Assembly: GCA_016715765.1 (NCBI GenBank)
Contig: JADJZJ010000033.1
Span: 1 to 52,809, forward strand
From: Opitutaceae bacterium
GTDB lineage: Bacteria > Verrucomicrobiota > Verrucomicrobiia > Opitutales > Opitutaceae
DNA: 52,809 bases
Direction: 5' to 3'
The notes below the pieces were generated by a model, which searched no databases, had not been told where the DNA came from, and saw nothing but the letters and a program-made list of their open reading frames with translations. Positions 8,695-17,275 of this stretch are shown here, piece by piece. Each line of letters begins with the position of its first letter. Position 1 is the first letter of the stretch. The translations under genes were made by a program, and so were the position numbers.

Positions 8695-9729
8695 ATGAAA
8701 CAATTCAATGTCGGCATCATCGGTTACGGCTGGGCGGCGACGGCGCATATTGACGCCATCAACCAGGGCTCGGGCGGGCGTGTGACTGCGGTGTGTTCTT
8801 CGCGGCCCTTGGACGCGGCCGCGTTGAACGCCCGGCATGGCGCGCCGCTGAAACTTTACAGCCGGGTGTCCGACCTGCTGGCGGATCCGGACATCCAGGT
8901 GGTCGATATCACGGGTTATCCGTGGGAGCACGCCGACCATGCCGTGGCGGCGGCGCAGGCGGGCAAGCACATCATCCTGGAAAAGCCGATGGCCCTCACG
9001 CTCCCGGATCTGCGGCGGGTCGAGGCCGCGGTGCGCACCGCGGGGGTGCAGTTTTGCATCTGCTTCGAGTGCCGGTGGTCGAGCCAGTTCCTCGGCATCA
9101 AGGCCCTGCTGGACCGCGGCGAAATCGGCCGGGTGCATTACGGCGAGGTGGATTACTTCCACGGCTGCGGTCCCTGGTACGGCCAGTACCGTTGGAACAT
9201 CACGCGGGCCGGCGGCGGGTCGAGCCTGCTGTCGGCGGGGTGCCACGCCCTCGATGCACTGCGCCTGTGCATGGGCGGCGAGGTGGAGGAGGTGACGGCC
9301 TACGCCACGCAGTCCGTGCACCCGGACTTCGCGAAATACGAATACCCCACGACGAGCGTCAGCCTGCTGAAGTTCAGCGACGGCCGGGTGGGGAAGTGCG
9401 CCGCGGTGATCGATTGCCTGCAGCCGTATTATTTCCACACCCACCTGGTCGGCAGCGGGGGTTCGATCCTCGACCAGAAATTCTCCGTGCACCGGCCGGG
9501 CTTCGACCGGAACAAGTGGCAGGCGACGGACATGAAGCCGATCGATTCCGGCGATGTGGCCGATCACCCGTACCGGTCCCAGTTCGATGCGTTCTTCGCC
9601 GCCCTGGCGGACAACCGGCCGATGCCCCTCAGCGGTCTGGCCGAGGCGGTGGCAACCCACGAGGTCATCTTTGCGGCCGACCGCTCCATTGCCGAAAAAA
9701 GGCCCGTCAGGCTGGCCGAAGTGCGCTAG
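8695..9729 (+). CDS. Gfo/Idh/MocA-family oxidoreductase
   Basis: 344 residues from the ATG at 8695; the open frame extends upstream to 8629, but that part runs through the palindrome and lacks coding character. The Rossmann fold is clear (FNVGIIGYGWAATAHIDAI, residues 4-22), and the catalytic E96-K97-P98 is intact at the end of GKHIILEKPMALT. The second motif reads LLSAGCHALDALRL, so the active-site His and second Asp are present. These enzymes oxidise or reduce sugars, sugar phosphates or inositols with NAD(P). It follows the palindrome at 8601-8639, which may control it. The stop TAG is the first part of a long inverted repeat that fills the next gap. Confidence 0.88.
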   Translation: MKQFNVGIIGYGWAATAHIDAINQGSGGRVTAVCSSRPLDAAALNARHGAPLKLYSRVSDLLADPDIQVVDITGYPWEHADHAVAAAQAGKHIILEKPMALTLPDLRRVEAAVRTAGVQFCICFECRWSSQFLGIKALLDRGEIGRVHYGEVDYFHGCGPWYGQYRWNITRAGGGSSLLSAGCHALDALRLCMGGEVEEVTAYATQSVHPDFAKYEYPTTSVSLLKFSDGRVGKCAAVIDCLQPYYFHTHLVGSGGSILDQKFSVHRPGFDRNKWQATDMKPIDSGDVADHPYRSQFDAFFAALADNRPMPLSGLAEAVATHEVIFAADRSIAEKRPVRLAEVR

Positions 9730-10190
9730 TGTGCCGTCAGGTTAGTTCGTCGCACAAGTCCCCGGGTTGTCCCGGGAGGTAGGAGCCTGCTTGCAGGCGA
9801 TTGTCCGACTGGGAGCGCGACCGCCCTCGGTCGCAATCATTCGCCAGCTGAAGTAATCCACGCACATCCCAAGCCATCGCCTGCAAGCAGGCTCATACCT
9901 TATGCAGAGAACTTCCCTGACAGGACACTAGGGCGTGTTTTCAAAATCGGTTTCGGTAGGTCAGCGAGCATGCTCGCGCCCAATCCGCGCCCGCCAGCGG
10001 GCTGCCTACCGCTGCCGCTGCGGGCATGATTGGGAATTTGCAAACACCCCCTTGCACTACTTCGTCGGGCCTTGGATGCGGCACCGTTCGCTGGCGGGTA
10101 CGTGGTGGATGTTTTCCCGCGGATCACGCGGATGTTCGCGGATAATACCTCCGTCATCCGCGTCAATCCGCGTGATCCGCGGGGAAAAGG
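9726..10190. repeat. Nested inverted repeats filling a 604-base gap
   Basis: The gap 9730-10333 has no gene. An outer pair (9726-9749 and 9909-9931, TAGTGTGCCGTCAGG against CCTGACAGGACACTA) encloses a second pair (9778-9802 and 9874-9900, GGAGCCTGCTTGCAGGCGAT against its complement), which encloses a short GACCGCCCTCGGTC hairpin. Then come a palindrome at 9955-10010 (same family as 4119, opposite orientation) and a fourth at 10112-10189 (CCCGCGGATCACGCGGAT against ATCCGCGTGATCCGCGGG). Confidence 0.75.
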
Positions 10191-10333
10191 CATTTCATGC
10201 CCTGGGGGCTCCCTGACATAATCAGTCAGGCTGCGGCAAAGCTTTGGCTTGTCCGTGTGCAACGTTCAGGCATTCAATTGGTTTCAGTCCTGCTCCCTAC
10301 TGTCGCGTCAGTCCCGCCCCCAGCACATCTCCC

Positions 10334-12001
10334 ATGAAGGTTACGGCCATCCAGCGTCTGCGTGCAAAACTCCAGGCGAACACCCCGGTCTACGGACTGT
10401 GGATCACGCTGGAGTCGGCAAGCATCTGCGAGATGGCGGTGGCCCTCGGGCTCGACTGGGTGACGATTGATGCGGAGCACGGGCACCTCGACTGGAAGGA
10501 AATCGTCGAGCATGTGCGCGCGACGGTGCGCAGCGACACGGTGGTTTTGGTGCGGCTGGCCGAAAACTCCCCCGCGCTCATCAAGCGCGCCCTCGATATC
10601 GGCGCCGACGGCGTGGTGATTCCCTGGATCGAGACGCCCCAGCAATTGGAGGCGGCCATCGCCGCCGCCACCTATCCCCCGCACGGGATCCGCGGCATCG
10701 GGGCGGAGCGCGCCACGTGCTGGGGCCAGTGCTTTGTTGAACACACGGCGGAGGCCGACGCCCACGTGCTCGTGGTGCCGATGATCGAATCCGTGCGGGC
10801 CGTGCAGAACATCGAACAACTCGCGCAGGTGAAGGGCTCCGGCATTTTCTTCTTCGGTCCCGCCGACCTGTCCTCGACCGCGGGTTACCCGGGCAAATGG
10901 GAAGGACCCGGCGTGGCCGAAATGATTGCGCAGGCCAAGGGCGTGTTGCGGGCGGCCGGCAAGCACTGCGGGGTCATCGCGACCGACGAGGCCAATCTCA
11001 CCCAGCGGCGCGAGCAGGGTTTCCTGATGCTGGGGCTCGGCCTTGATGCCGGGCTGCTCCTGCGCAGCCTGCACGGCGTGCTGGCGTCGCAGGGCCGCGA
11101 CCGCCAGCTGCGCGCGAGTTTCACCCTCGAGAACAACGTCAGTTCCCTGGCCGGGGAACGGCCCCTCCGGTGCGCCCCGCCGGACATGCGGCCGGACCGC
11201 AGCGAGGTCATGAACGCCCGCGGCAGCGGACCGCAGCTGGAGATCGCCCCCGGCGTGAAGCTCGACTGCATGGTCGGCGCGCACAACCAGGCGCGGAACC
11301 TGACCACGGGGCTCGTCACGTTTGCGCCCGGGGCGGTGCTGCCGTGCCACCGCCATGCGTTCGGCGAGTCCATCACCCTGCTGCAGGGCCGCGCGCTGGT
11401 GGATGTGGAGGGCCGGGTTTACGAGATCGGCGCCCTGGACAACGTGACGATCCCCCGCGGGCTCGCGCACCGGGTGAGCAATCTTTCCCACACCATGCCG
11501 GCGCTTTTCCACGTCGCGCTGGCGTCGGCCGCCCCGGACCGCGAACTCGTGAACCAGTTTTTCCCCCGGCGCACGATGCCGGAGGAAACCCGGACGCAAC
11601 CGGGCGGGGAACGGGTGACCTACGTGAAAAAGGCCGGACGCTACTCGCCCGGGGCCAACGCGAGCTTTGTCGATTTCTTCAATGCCGACCTCGTGCCCGG
11701 GCTCGAGATGAGCGGCGGCTACGGCCTCTTCCAGCAGGGCGGACGCCTGCCGGCGCATCTGCACGATTTCGACGAATCGATCTGCATCATCGAGGGGCGC
11801 GCCACGTGTGTCGTCGAGGGCCGGCGCTACAGCATGGAGCAGCAGGCGACGGCGTTGCAGCCGCGCGGCCGCATCCATTATTTCATCAACGAGACGCCCG
11901 CGCCCATGGCGATGATCTGGGTGTATGCGGGACCGCAGCCGGAGCGGCTGGTGGTGGACGAAGCCTGCGCGACGGAGCCCAACGTGGCCTGGAAAACCTA
12001 G
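10334..12001 (+). CDS. HpcH/HpaI-family aldolase fused to two cupin domains
   Basis: 555 residues from the ATG at 10334. Residues 1-260 are a class II HpcH/HpaI-type aldolase: GLWITLESASICEMAVALGLD, the DAEHGHLD signature with base H49, R74, PPHGIRG, PMIES with metal ligand E152 and FFGPADLSS with metal ligand D178. It should cleave 2-keto-3-deoxy sugar acids or related hydroxy-keto acids to pyruvate plus an aldehyde. Residues about 300-415 and 435-555 are cupins: CHRHAFGES (H339, H341, E345) with H379, and AHLHDFDES (H475, H477, E481) with H515, complete metal sites resembling KdgF or ring-opening/lactone-handling cupins. An alternative upstream start (10244) is less likely. It heads an operon with a dehydrogenase, an SDR and an isomerase. 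Confidence 0.9.
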   Translation: MKVTAIQRLRAKLQANTPVYGLWITLESASICEMAVALGLDWVTIDAEHGHLDWKEIVEHVRATVRSDTVVLVRLAENSPALIKRALDIGADGVVIPWIETPQQLEAAIAAATYPPHGIRGIGAERATCWGQCFVEHTAEADAHVLVVPMIESVRAVQNIEQLAQVKGSGIFFFGPADLSSTAGYPGKWEGPGVAEMIAQAKGVLRAAGKHCGVIATDEANLTQRREQGFLMLGLGLDAGLLLRSLHGVLASQGRDRQLRASFTLENNVSSLAGERPLRCAPPDMRPDRSEVMNARGSGPQLEIAPGVKLDCMVGAHNQARNLTTGLVTFAPGAVLPCHRHAFGESITLLQGRALVDVEGRVYEIGALDNVTIPRGLAHRVSNLSHTMPALFHVALASAAPDRELVNQFFPRRTMPEETRTQPGGERVTYVKKAGRYSPGANASFVDFFNADLVPGLEMSGGYGLFQQGGRLPAHLHDFDESICIIEGRATCVVEGRRYSMEQQATALQPRGRIHYFINETPAPMAMIWVYAGPQPERLVVDEACATEPNVAWKT

Positions 12002-12010
12002 GAGCCGCCC

Positions 12011-13066
12011 ATGCCTGCACCGTTCACCCTCAGGTACACCGCCGATTTTATCGATGCCACTGGACGGCCGAAGTATGCCGACATCGGCCTGTCCGTCCTG
12101 GCCACCGCGCCGCATATCCGACCGGAGCCCTTTGTTGAACACCGGGCGGAAATCACGCCGGACCAACTGACGGGCGCCAACGGGGTCGTCGTACTGACGC
12201 CGAAGGTCACGGCGCTGTCGGTCTCGCAGGCCGATGACCTGATCGCCGTCGGCCGGTTTGGCGTGGGTTATGATTCGGTTGATGTGAAGGCGTGCACGGC
12301 GGCGGATGTGGCGGTTTGCATCACGACCGGGGCGGTGGACCGGCCCGTCGCCGAGGCGACGGTCGGCTGGATGATCGCCCTGACCCACCATATGCGCACG
12401 AAGGACCGGCTCGTCCGCACCGGCGGGTGGGACCTGCGTTCGGGCTTCATGGGCAGCGAGTTGCGCGACCGCACCCTCGGGCTCATCGGGTTGGGCGGCA
12501 TCGCGCGCAATGTCCTCTCCCTGCTGGCCAACTGGGGCATGAAGCCGCCGCTGGTCTTCGATCCCTTTGTGGACGATGCCACCGCCGCCAAGGCGGGCGC
12601 GCGCAAAGTCGCCCTCGATGAGTTGCTGCGCGAGTCCGATTTCGTGTCGATCCACTGTCCGCTGACCGAGCAGACGCGCGGCCTGATCGGCGCGCCTCAG
12701 CTCGCGCTCATGCGGCCCACGGCCTATCTGCTGAACACCGCGCGCGGCGGCATCGTGGACGAGGCGGCGCTCTACGATGCGCTCAAGGCCGGCCGGCTCG
12801 CCGGGGCCGCGCTGGACTGTTTCGCCCAGGAGCCGGTGCTCACGCCCCCGCGCCTGGCGGAACTGGACAACGTCCTGTTTGCACCGCATTGCATCGCCTG
12901 GACGAACGAGCTGTTTCGCGACATCGGCCGCACCGCGTTCCAGGGCATGGTTGACTGGTCGCAAGGCCGGAAGCCGCGCGGGGTGGTCAATCCGGAGGTT
13001 TTTGCCCGGCCGTCCTTTCTGGCGAAATGGCGGCGCATCTGCGGTCCCGGCGTGGAGATTTTATGA
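12011..13066 (+). CDS. D-2-hydroxyacid dehydrogenase, phosphoglycerate-dehydrogenase-like
   Basis: 351 residues. It has the family's RFGVGYDSVD segment (82-91), a nucleotide-binding GLIGLGGIARNV at 157-168 (the third Gly of GxGxxG is Ala165), and the catalytic triad R245 (LNTARGGIVDE), E274 (AQEP) and H293 (APHCIAW). These enzymes interconvert 2-keto and D-2-hydroxy acids with NAD(P)H. It starts 9 bases after the aldolase-cupin stop and overlaps the next ATG by 4 bases, so it belongs to the same transcript. A role in reducing or oxidising a hydroxy-acid intermediate of sugar-acid breakdown fits better than serine biosynthesis, because no ACT domain is present and the neighbours are catabolic. 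Confidence 0.88.
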   Translation: MPAPFTLRYTADFIDATGRPKYADIGLSVLATAPHIRPEPFVEHRAEITPDQLTGANGVVVLTPKVTALSVSQADDLIAVGRFGVGYDSVDVKACTAADVAVCITTGAVDRPVAEATVGWMIALTHHMRTKDRLVRTGGWDLRSGFMGSELRDRTLGLIGLGGIARNVLSLLANWGMKPPLVFDPFVDDATAAKAGARKVALDELLRESDFVSIHCPLTEQTRGLIGAPQLALMRPTAYLLNTARGGIVDEAALYDALKAGRLAGAALDCFAQEPVLTPPRLAELDNVLFAPHCIAWTNELFRDIGRTAFQGMVDWSQGRKPRGVVNPEVFARPSFLAKWRRICGPGVEIL

Positions 13067-13905
13067 GCAAGCAGCGCACACCAAGGGGAGGTTCCGGTCG
13101 TCTCGCCGGCCGGGTGGCCTGGATCAGCGGGGCCACCTCGGGCATCGGCGAGGCGACGGCGGAGTTGTTCGCGCGGGAAGGCGCGAAGGTGGCGATCGTG
13201 GGCCGCCGCCTCGAACTGGGGCGCCGGATTGCGGCCCGGATCAACCGGCGGACGCCCGGGGCCGCGCTGGCGCTGGCGTGCGACGTGAGCGCCGAAAGCG
13301 CCGTCGCGCAGTCCATCGCGGACACCGTGGCGCAGTTCGGCCGGCTCGACATTCTCGTCAACAACGCCGGCATCGTTGAGATCGGCGACCTGCACACCCA
13401 GACCGAGGCGCAATGGGACCGCGTGATGGCCGTGAACGTGAAGTCCATGTTCTTCGCCTTCAAACACGCCTTCCCGCACCTGCGCGCGGCCCGGCGCGGT
13501 TACGTCGTGAACGTCGGCTCGATCAGCAGCTTCGTCGGCCAGGCGCGCACGCCCGTCTACACGACCTCGAAGCACGCGATCCTCGGGCTCACCCGTTCGA
13601 TCGCCCTCGATTACGCCGCCAGTGGCATTCGCTGCAACTGCGTCTGTCCGGGCATCACCGAAACGCCGATGCTCTGGGAGCACCTCAATGTCCGCCCCGA
13701 CCCGCGGGCCGCGCTCGACGAACGGCTGAGCCGCGTGGCGATGGGGGTTTCGCTCTCGCCGCTCGATGTGGCGAAATCGATCCTCTACTTCAGTTGCGAG
13801 GATTCCGCGGGCGTGACCGGCACCTCGCTCACGATTGATTGCGGCTATCTCACGGCGGCCGAGTGGCGGTGCACCGGGCCGACGGCGTTCCAGAAAAAAC
13901 CCTGA
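13063..13905 (+). CDS. Short-chain dehydrogenase/reductase
   Basis: 280 residues. Cofactor motif SGATSGIG (22-29), NNAG at 100-103, catalytic Ser in VGSISS (151-156) and Y166-T-T-S-K170 are all in place, followed by IRCNCVCPG and the usual C-terminal VTGTSLTIDCGY. It is a classical SDR that oxidises or reduces a sugar or sugar acid with NAD(P). The start chosen (ATG 13063) overlaps the upstream stop by 4 bases; an upstream in-frame start at 13027 would overlap the dehydrogenase by 40. The gene lies third in the aldolase-cupin operon. Confidence 0.9.
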   Translation: MSKQRTPRGGSGRLAGRVAWISGATSGIGEATAELFAREGAKVAIVGRRLELGRRIAARINRRTPGAALALACDVSAESAVAQSIADTVAQFGRLDILVNNAGIVEIGDLHTQTEAQWDRVMAVNVKSMFFAFKHAFPHLRAARRGYVVNVGSISSFVGQARTPVYTTSKHAILGLTRSIALDYAASGIRCNCVCPGITETPMLWEHLNVRPDPRAALDERLSRVAMGVSLSPLDVAKSILYFSCEDSAGVTGTSLTIDCGYLTAAEWRCTGPTAFQKKP

Positions 13906-13909
13906 ACCC

Positions 13910-14755
13910 ATGAAGACCAAATTCGCCTGCGCCGACTTCACGTTTCCGCTGCTGGGTCACGCGCCGGCGCTGGACCTGATTGCCATGCTCGGTTTCAAGG
14001 GCGTGGACATCGGGCTGTTTGAGCAGCGTTCGCATCTCTGGCCGTCGCGGGAGTTGAAAAATCCCGCCGCCAGCGCCCGCAGACTCCGGCGTGCGCTGGC
14101 CGACCGCGGTCTCGTGGCCGCTGATATTTTCCTGCAGATGTGGCCGGACTTCACGCCGTATGCCATCAACCAGCCCGCGGCCGGCCGCCGGCGCAAGGCG
14201 CGCGACTGGTTCCTGCGCACGCTGGAGTATGCGGCGGCGGCGGGTTGCCGCCATGTGACCACCCTGCCGGGCGTCACCTTTGCGGAGGAGGGCCGCGAGG
14301 CCTCGCTCGCCCGGGCCGCGAGCGAACTGGCCTGGCGCGTCGAACAGAGCCGGGCCGCGGGGCTGGTCTTCGGCGTCGAGGCGCATGTCGGGTCCATCGC
14401 CACCACGCCCGAGGAGGCGGCCGATCTGGTGCGGCGCGTGCCGGGTCTGACCCTCACGCTGGACTACACGCATTTCACCCGGGCCGGCATCCCGGACCGG
14501 CGGGTCGAACCGCTGGTGGCGCACGCGAGTCATTTTCACATGCGGGGCGCCCGCCGCGGACGGCTGCAGTGCAATTTCAAGCGGAACACCATTGATTATC
14601 CACGGATGCTCGCGGCCATGCAGCGGGCCGGCTACCGTGGCTGGATCGGCGTGGAATACGTCTGGATCGACTGGGAGCACTGCAACGAAAGCGACAATAT
14701 CTCGGAGACGATTATGCTGCGGGACTTTCTGCGCGCCGAGGCGGCGAAGCTCTGA
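13910..14755 (+). CDS. Sugar phosphate isomerase/epimerase (xylose isomerase-like TIM barrel)
   Basis: 281 residues, starting 4 bases after the SDR stop. The AP endonuclease 2/xylose isomerase-like barrel shows its usual metal-site spacing: GVEAHVGS with E157, LDYTHF with D185 and H188, HASHFHMRGA with H208 and H210, and WIGVEYVWIDWE with E249. N-terminal FACADFTFPLLGHAPALDLIAMLGFKG is the typical first strand and helix. Members isomerise or epimerise keto sugars. It is the last gene of the operon beginning at 10334. A palindrome at 14764-14840 follows immediately and may end the transcript. Confidence 0.87.
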   Translation: MKTKFACADFTFPLLGHAPALDLIAMLGFKGVDIGLFEQRSHLWPSRELKNPAASARRLRRALADRGLVAADIFLQMWPDFTPYAINQPAAGRRRKARDWFLRTLEYAAAAGCRHVTTLPGVTFAEEGREASLARAASELAWRVEQSRAAGLVFGVEAHVGSIATTPEEAADLVRRVPGLTLTLDYTHFTRAGIPDRRVEPLVAHASHFHMRGARRGRLQCNFKRNTIDYPRMLAAMQRAGYRGWIGVEYVWIDWEHCNESDNISETIMLRDFLRAEAAKL

Positions 14756-14763
14756 TCTTGTGA

Positions 14764-14840
14764 TGTAGGGCGGGGTCTCCGAACCCCGCCTTCGTAAGTC
14801 TATACAAATTCGAGGCGGGGTTCGGAGACCCCGCCCTACA
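14764..14840. repeat. Inverted repeat (GTAGGGCGGGGTCTCCGAAC family)
   Basis: Two GC-rich arms of about 28 bases, almost exact reverse complements (GTAGGGCGGGGTCTCCGAAC... against ...GTTCGGAGACCCCGCCCTAC), around an AT-richer loop. A second copy with a longer loop is at 46177-46312. It follows the end of the sugar-acid operon by 8 bases and could act as a 3' hairpin, though no T-run follows. Confidence 0.8.
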
Positions 14841-14887
14841 ATTGGCATTCCGGTCGCGCTCCCGTCAGGATCTACACTCCTATTGAT

Positions 14888-15598
14888 ATGCCGGGGAAGT
14901 TTGCCCACGCTCCCGCCATGCAAGCCGCCGAATTCTTCACCCTGCCGCCCTCGCTGTCCCACTTTGCCGCGTTCTTCCGGGCCGAGGCGGCACCGTGGGA
15001 GTGGCTGAAGCAGATCGTGCCGGCGCTCAAGGCACACAAGTTCGAGGCGGCCCGGCCCAAGGTGCCGGCGGGCGTGCACCTGGAGGGATTCGTGCACCTG
15101 GATCCGACGGTCAAACTGCCGCCCTATGCGACCATCATCGGTCCGGCGTGGATCGGTGCGCGCACGGAAATCCGCCCCGGGGCCTTCATTCGCGGCAACG
15201 TCATCGTCGGCGAGGACGGGGTGCTCGGCAACGCCTGCGAGTTCAAGCACTGCCTCCTGATGGATCGCGTGCAGGTGCCGCATTTCAGTTATGTGGGTGA
15301 TTCCATCCTCGGCAACGGCGCCCATCTCGGGGCCGGCGTCATCTGCTCCAACCTGCGCCTGGACCAGCATGAAGTCACCGTGCGCCTGCCCGCGGGCAAT
15401 GAGGCCACCGGGTTGCGCAAGTTCGGGGCGATCCTCGGCGACCAGGCCGAGGTGGGCTGCAACGCCGTGCTCCAGCCGGGATCCCTGCTCGGCAAGCGCG
15501 CCCTGGTGATGCCCCTCACCGCCTTTTCGGGATTCCTGCCGCCGGCGACTGTGGCAAACCACCACCAGGCCATCACCACCAGGGCCCGGCGGGATTGA
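14888..15598 (+). CDS. Left-handed beta-helix acyltransferase-like protein (GlmU C-terminal type)
   Basis: 236 residues. After a ~65-residue helical N-terminus come hexapeptide-type turns: VHLDPTVKLPPYATIIGPAWIGARTEIRPGAFIRGNVIVGEDGVLGN, SYVGDSILGNGAHLGAGVICSNLRLD, AILGDQAEVGCNAVLQPGSLLG (each named here only in part as strands). This matches the UDP-N-acetylglucosamine diphosphorylase/acetyltransferase-like beta-helix group, which acetylates sugar nucleotides or sugar phosphates. There is no nucleotidyltransferase domain, so it is not full GlmU. ATG 14888 or ATG 14918 could be the start; the first precedes an uninformative stretch. It lies just upstream of trpS. Confidence 0.72.
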   Translation: MPGKFAHAPAMQAAEFFTLPPSLSHFAAFFRAEAAPWEWLKQIVPALKAHKFEAARPKVPAGVHLEGFVHLDPTVKLPPYATIIGPAWIGARTEIRPGAFIRGNVIVGEDGVLGNACEFKHCLLMDRVQVPHFSYVGDSILGNGAHLGAGVICSNLRLDQHEVTVRLPAGNEATGLRKFGAILGDQAEVGCNAVLQPGSLLGKRALVMPLTAFSGFLPPATVANHHQAITTRARRD

Positions 15599-15603
15599 GG
15601 CAA

Positions 15604-15686
15604 AATCTTTCTCGTTCTCTTAATCTTTCTCGTTCTCTCTAGGAGGTTCATTCGAGAACGAGAACGATTACGATAACGAGTACGAT
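15604..15686. repeat. CGTTCTC/GAGAACG inverted repeat
   Basis: Two direct copies of AATCTTTCTCGTTCTCT are followed, after GGAGGTTCATTC, by GAGAACGAGAACGATTACGA on the same strand, giving a hairpin of low-complexity arms. It occupies nearly all of the gap before trpS and includes the region where that gene's leader would lie. No separate promoter is obvious. Confidence 0.65.
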
Positions 15687-15698
15687 CCCTTACCGACC

Positions 15699-16667
15699 AT
15701 GCCCAGAATCCTCACCGGCATCACGCCCTCCGGCACCCTGCACATCGGCAACTATTTCGGGGCGATGCGCCCGGCCATCGAGTTGCAGGCCGGCGGCGAT
15801 GCGTACTACTTCATCGCGGACTATCACTCGATGACCGCGCTGACGGATGCGGCTGAGCGTCGCGCCTACACCCGCGGGATCGCCCTCGACTGGCTGGCGT
15901 GCGGACTCGACCCGGCCAAGGCGGTTTTCTGGCGCCAGAGCGATGTGCCCGAGGTCTGCGAACTGACCTGGCTCATCGGCACGCTGACCCCCATGGGGCT
16001 GCTGGAGCGCGCCCACAGTTACAAAGACAAGACCGCCCGGGGCATCGCGCCCAACTTCGGCCTGTTCGCCTATCCGGTGCTGATGGCGGCGGACATCCTG
16101 CTCTACGACACCCACGTGGTGCCCGTCGGCAAGGACCAGAAGCAGCATCTGGAAATGACCCGCGACATCGCGATCAAGTTCAACCAGACCTATGGCGAGA
16201 CCCTCGTGGTGCCGGATGAGCAGATTCGCGACGAGGTTGCGGTGGTCCCCGGCCTGGACGGCCAGAAGATGTCCAAGAGCTACGGCAATACCATCGAGAT
16301 CTTCGGCGACGAGAAGGTGCTCCGGAAAAAGATCATGGGCATCGTCATGGATTCGCGCACCCCGCAGGAACCCAAGCCCGATGCCGACCGCAACCTCGCG
16401 ATCCAGTTGCTGCGTCTCGTGGCGCCCGCCGGGGTGGCGGCCGACTACGAGAACCGGCTGCGCGCCGGCGGACTCGGCTATGGCGACCTGAAGAAGGCGC
16501 TGTTCGAGCACTACTGGACTTTCTTCGCGCCCTACCGCGCCCGCCGCGCCGAACTCGTCGCCAATCCCGATTATGTCGAGCAGGTGCTGAAGGACGGTGC
16601 GACGCGCGCCCGGACCGTGGCGAAAGCAGTGCTCGGCCGCGCCCGCCGGGCCTGCGGGCTGGAGTGA
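15699..16667 (+). CDS. trpS: Tryptophanyl-tRNA synthetase
   Basis: 322 residues, the usual length for the bacterial enzyme, which charges tRNA-Trp in the cytoplasm. The class I signatures are both present: T-L-H-I-G-N (13-18, HIGH equivalent) and K-M-S-K-S (about 190-194). Family blocks FIADYHSMTA, RQSDVPEVCELTWLIGT, FAYPVLMAADILLYD and VPVGKDQKQHLEMTRDIA are unmistakable. The ATG at 15699 begins MPRILTGITPSG, the expected N-terminus. It follows a hairpin-rich leader and probably has its own promoter. Confidence 0.97.
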   Translation: MPRILTGITPSGTLHIGNYFGAMRPAIELQAGGDAYYFIADYHSMTALTDAAERRAYTRGIALDWLACGLDPAKAVFWRQSDVPEVCELTWLIGTLTPMGLLERAHSYKDKTARGIAPNFGLFAYPVLMAADILLYDTHVVPVGKDQKQHLEMTRDIAIKFNQTYGETLVVPDEQIRDEVAVVPGLDGQKMSKSYGNTIEIFGDEKVLRKKIMGIVMDSRTPQEPKPDADRNLAIQLLRLVAPAGVAADYENRLRAGGLGYGDLKKALFEHYWTFFAPYRARRAELVANPDYVEQVLKDGATRARTVAKAVLGRARRACGLE

Positions 16668-16690
16668 GTTGGGGACAACCGGGCTACTTC

Positions 16691-16716
16691 GTAGTGCCGG
16701 TCTTTAGCCGGCACTG
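16691..16716. repeat. Short hairpin element after trpS
   Basis: GTAGTGCCGGTCTTTAGCCGGCACTGG forms a compact hairpin with arms AGTGCCGG and CCGGCACT. The same words form the second half of the larger GTAGCGCGG elements at 22005 and 22115. Nothing else is visible in 16668-16821 apart from a similar GC-rich inverted pair near 16758-16806. Confidence 0.6.
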
Positions 16717-16821
16717 GATTGGAAAATGATCCGCGAGAGTGAAAATAAATGAGCGCGAGCTACCGTGCCCGCCGTAGCCTTGGCGAAGGAGGGAAGCGCC
16801 GCGCTACGACGTGCTGCCGCC

Positions 16822-16863
16822 AAAAAAACACCGGCGGCTGGCGCTATTCGCACCAGCCGCCGG
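16822..16863 (-). terminator. Rho-independent terminator of the TonB-domain gene
   Basis: Read on the minus strand, an 11-bp perfect stem (CCGGCGGCTGG / CCAGCCGCCGG) with an 11-base loop is followed by TG and seven T residues. It lies 47 bases beyond the stop codon of the minus-strand gene at 16910, the right position and orientation for intrinsic termination. Confidence 0.8.
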
Positions 16864-16909
16864 ATTACTCCTACGGTTTTCCCTGGTCGGGTCGGACGCG
16901 GCGGACCGG

Positions 16910-17275
16910 TCAGGTGCCGGCGACGAGCTTGACCGGCATGACCACGCGCTTCGCGACGGGTTCGCCGTTGACATAGGCGGGCGTGAAACGCCACTGGGCG
17001 ATGGCGGGCAGGAGGCTGCGCGCGAGATCGCGGTCATTGGGCGTCACGAGCTTGATGTCGCGGGGCTGGCCCTTTTCGTCGACCGTGAAACTGACTTTCA
17101 CGGTCACATCGAGGAAGCGGCGCGGCAGGTCTTCGGGACCGACCATCACTTCGGGATGCGGGACGGCGGTTCCACCGCGGGGAGGATTGGCGGGAACACC
17201 CGAGCCGGCATAGACTGAGGTTGAAATGAGGGCGCTGAGCAGGGCGGCCCCGAGGAGCATCTTGATCTGGTTCAT
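16910..17275 (-). CDS. Small exported protein with a TonB C-terminal-like domain
   Basis: 121 residues. A signal peptide (MNQIKMLLGAALLSALISTSVYAG) is followed by a Pro/Gly linker and a domain of about 80 residues: VTVKVSFTVDEKGQPRDIKLV, LLPAIAQWRFTPAYVNGEPVAKRVVMPV. The W-R-F-T-P-A block and preceding hairpin are the hallmark of TonB_C domains. There is no transmembrane anchor beyond the signal, so it is a free periplasmic protein, not a full TonB energy transducer. It is monocistronic, with its own terminator on the 3' side. Its partner is unknown. Confidence 0.8.
   Translation of the reverse strand: MNQIKMLLGAALLSALISTSVYAGSGVPANPPRGGTAVPHPEVMVGPEDLPRRFLDVTVKVSFTVDEKGQPRDIKLVTPNDRDLARSLLPAIAQWRFTPAYVNGEPVAKRVVMPVKLVAGT

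Noticed and set aside
10274..12964. Very long open frame of 896 codons on the minus strand
   Set aside because: It lies opposite the aldolase-cupin and dehydrogenase genes and has the His/Arg/Gly/Val-rich composition of an antisense GC-rich shadow, with no recognisable motif.
14764..14840. Rho-independent terminator after the sugar-acid operon
   Set aside because: The hairpin is strong, but no T-run follows on either strand, and the same element occurs elsewhere as a dispersed repeat.
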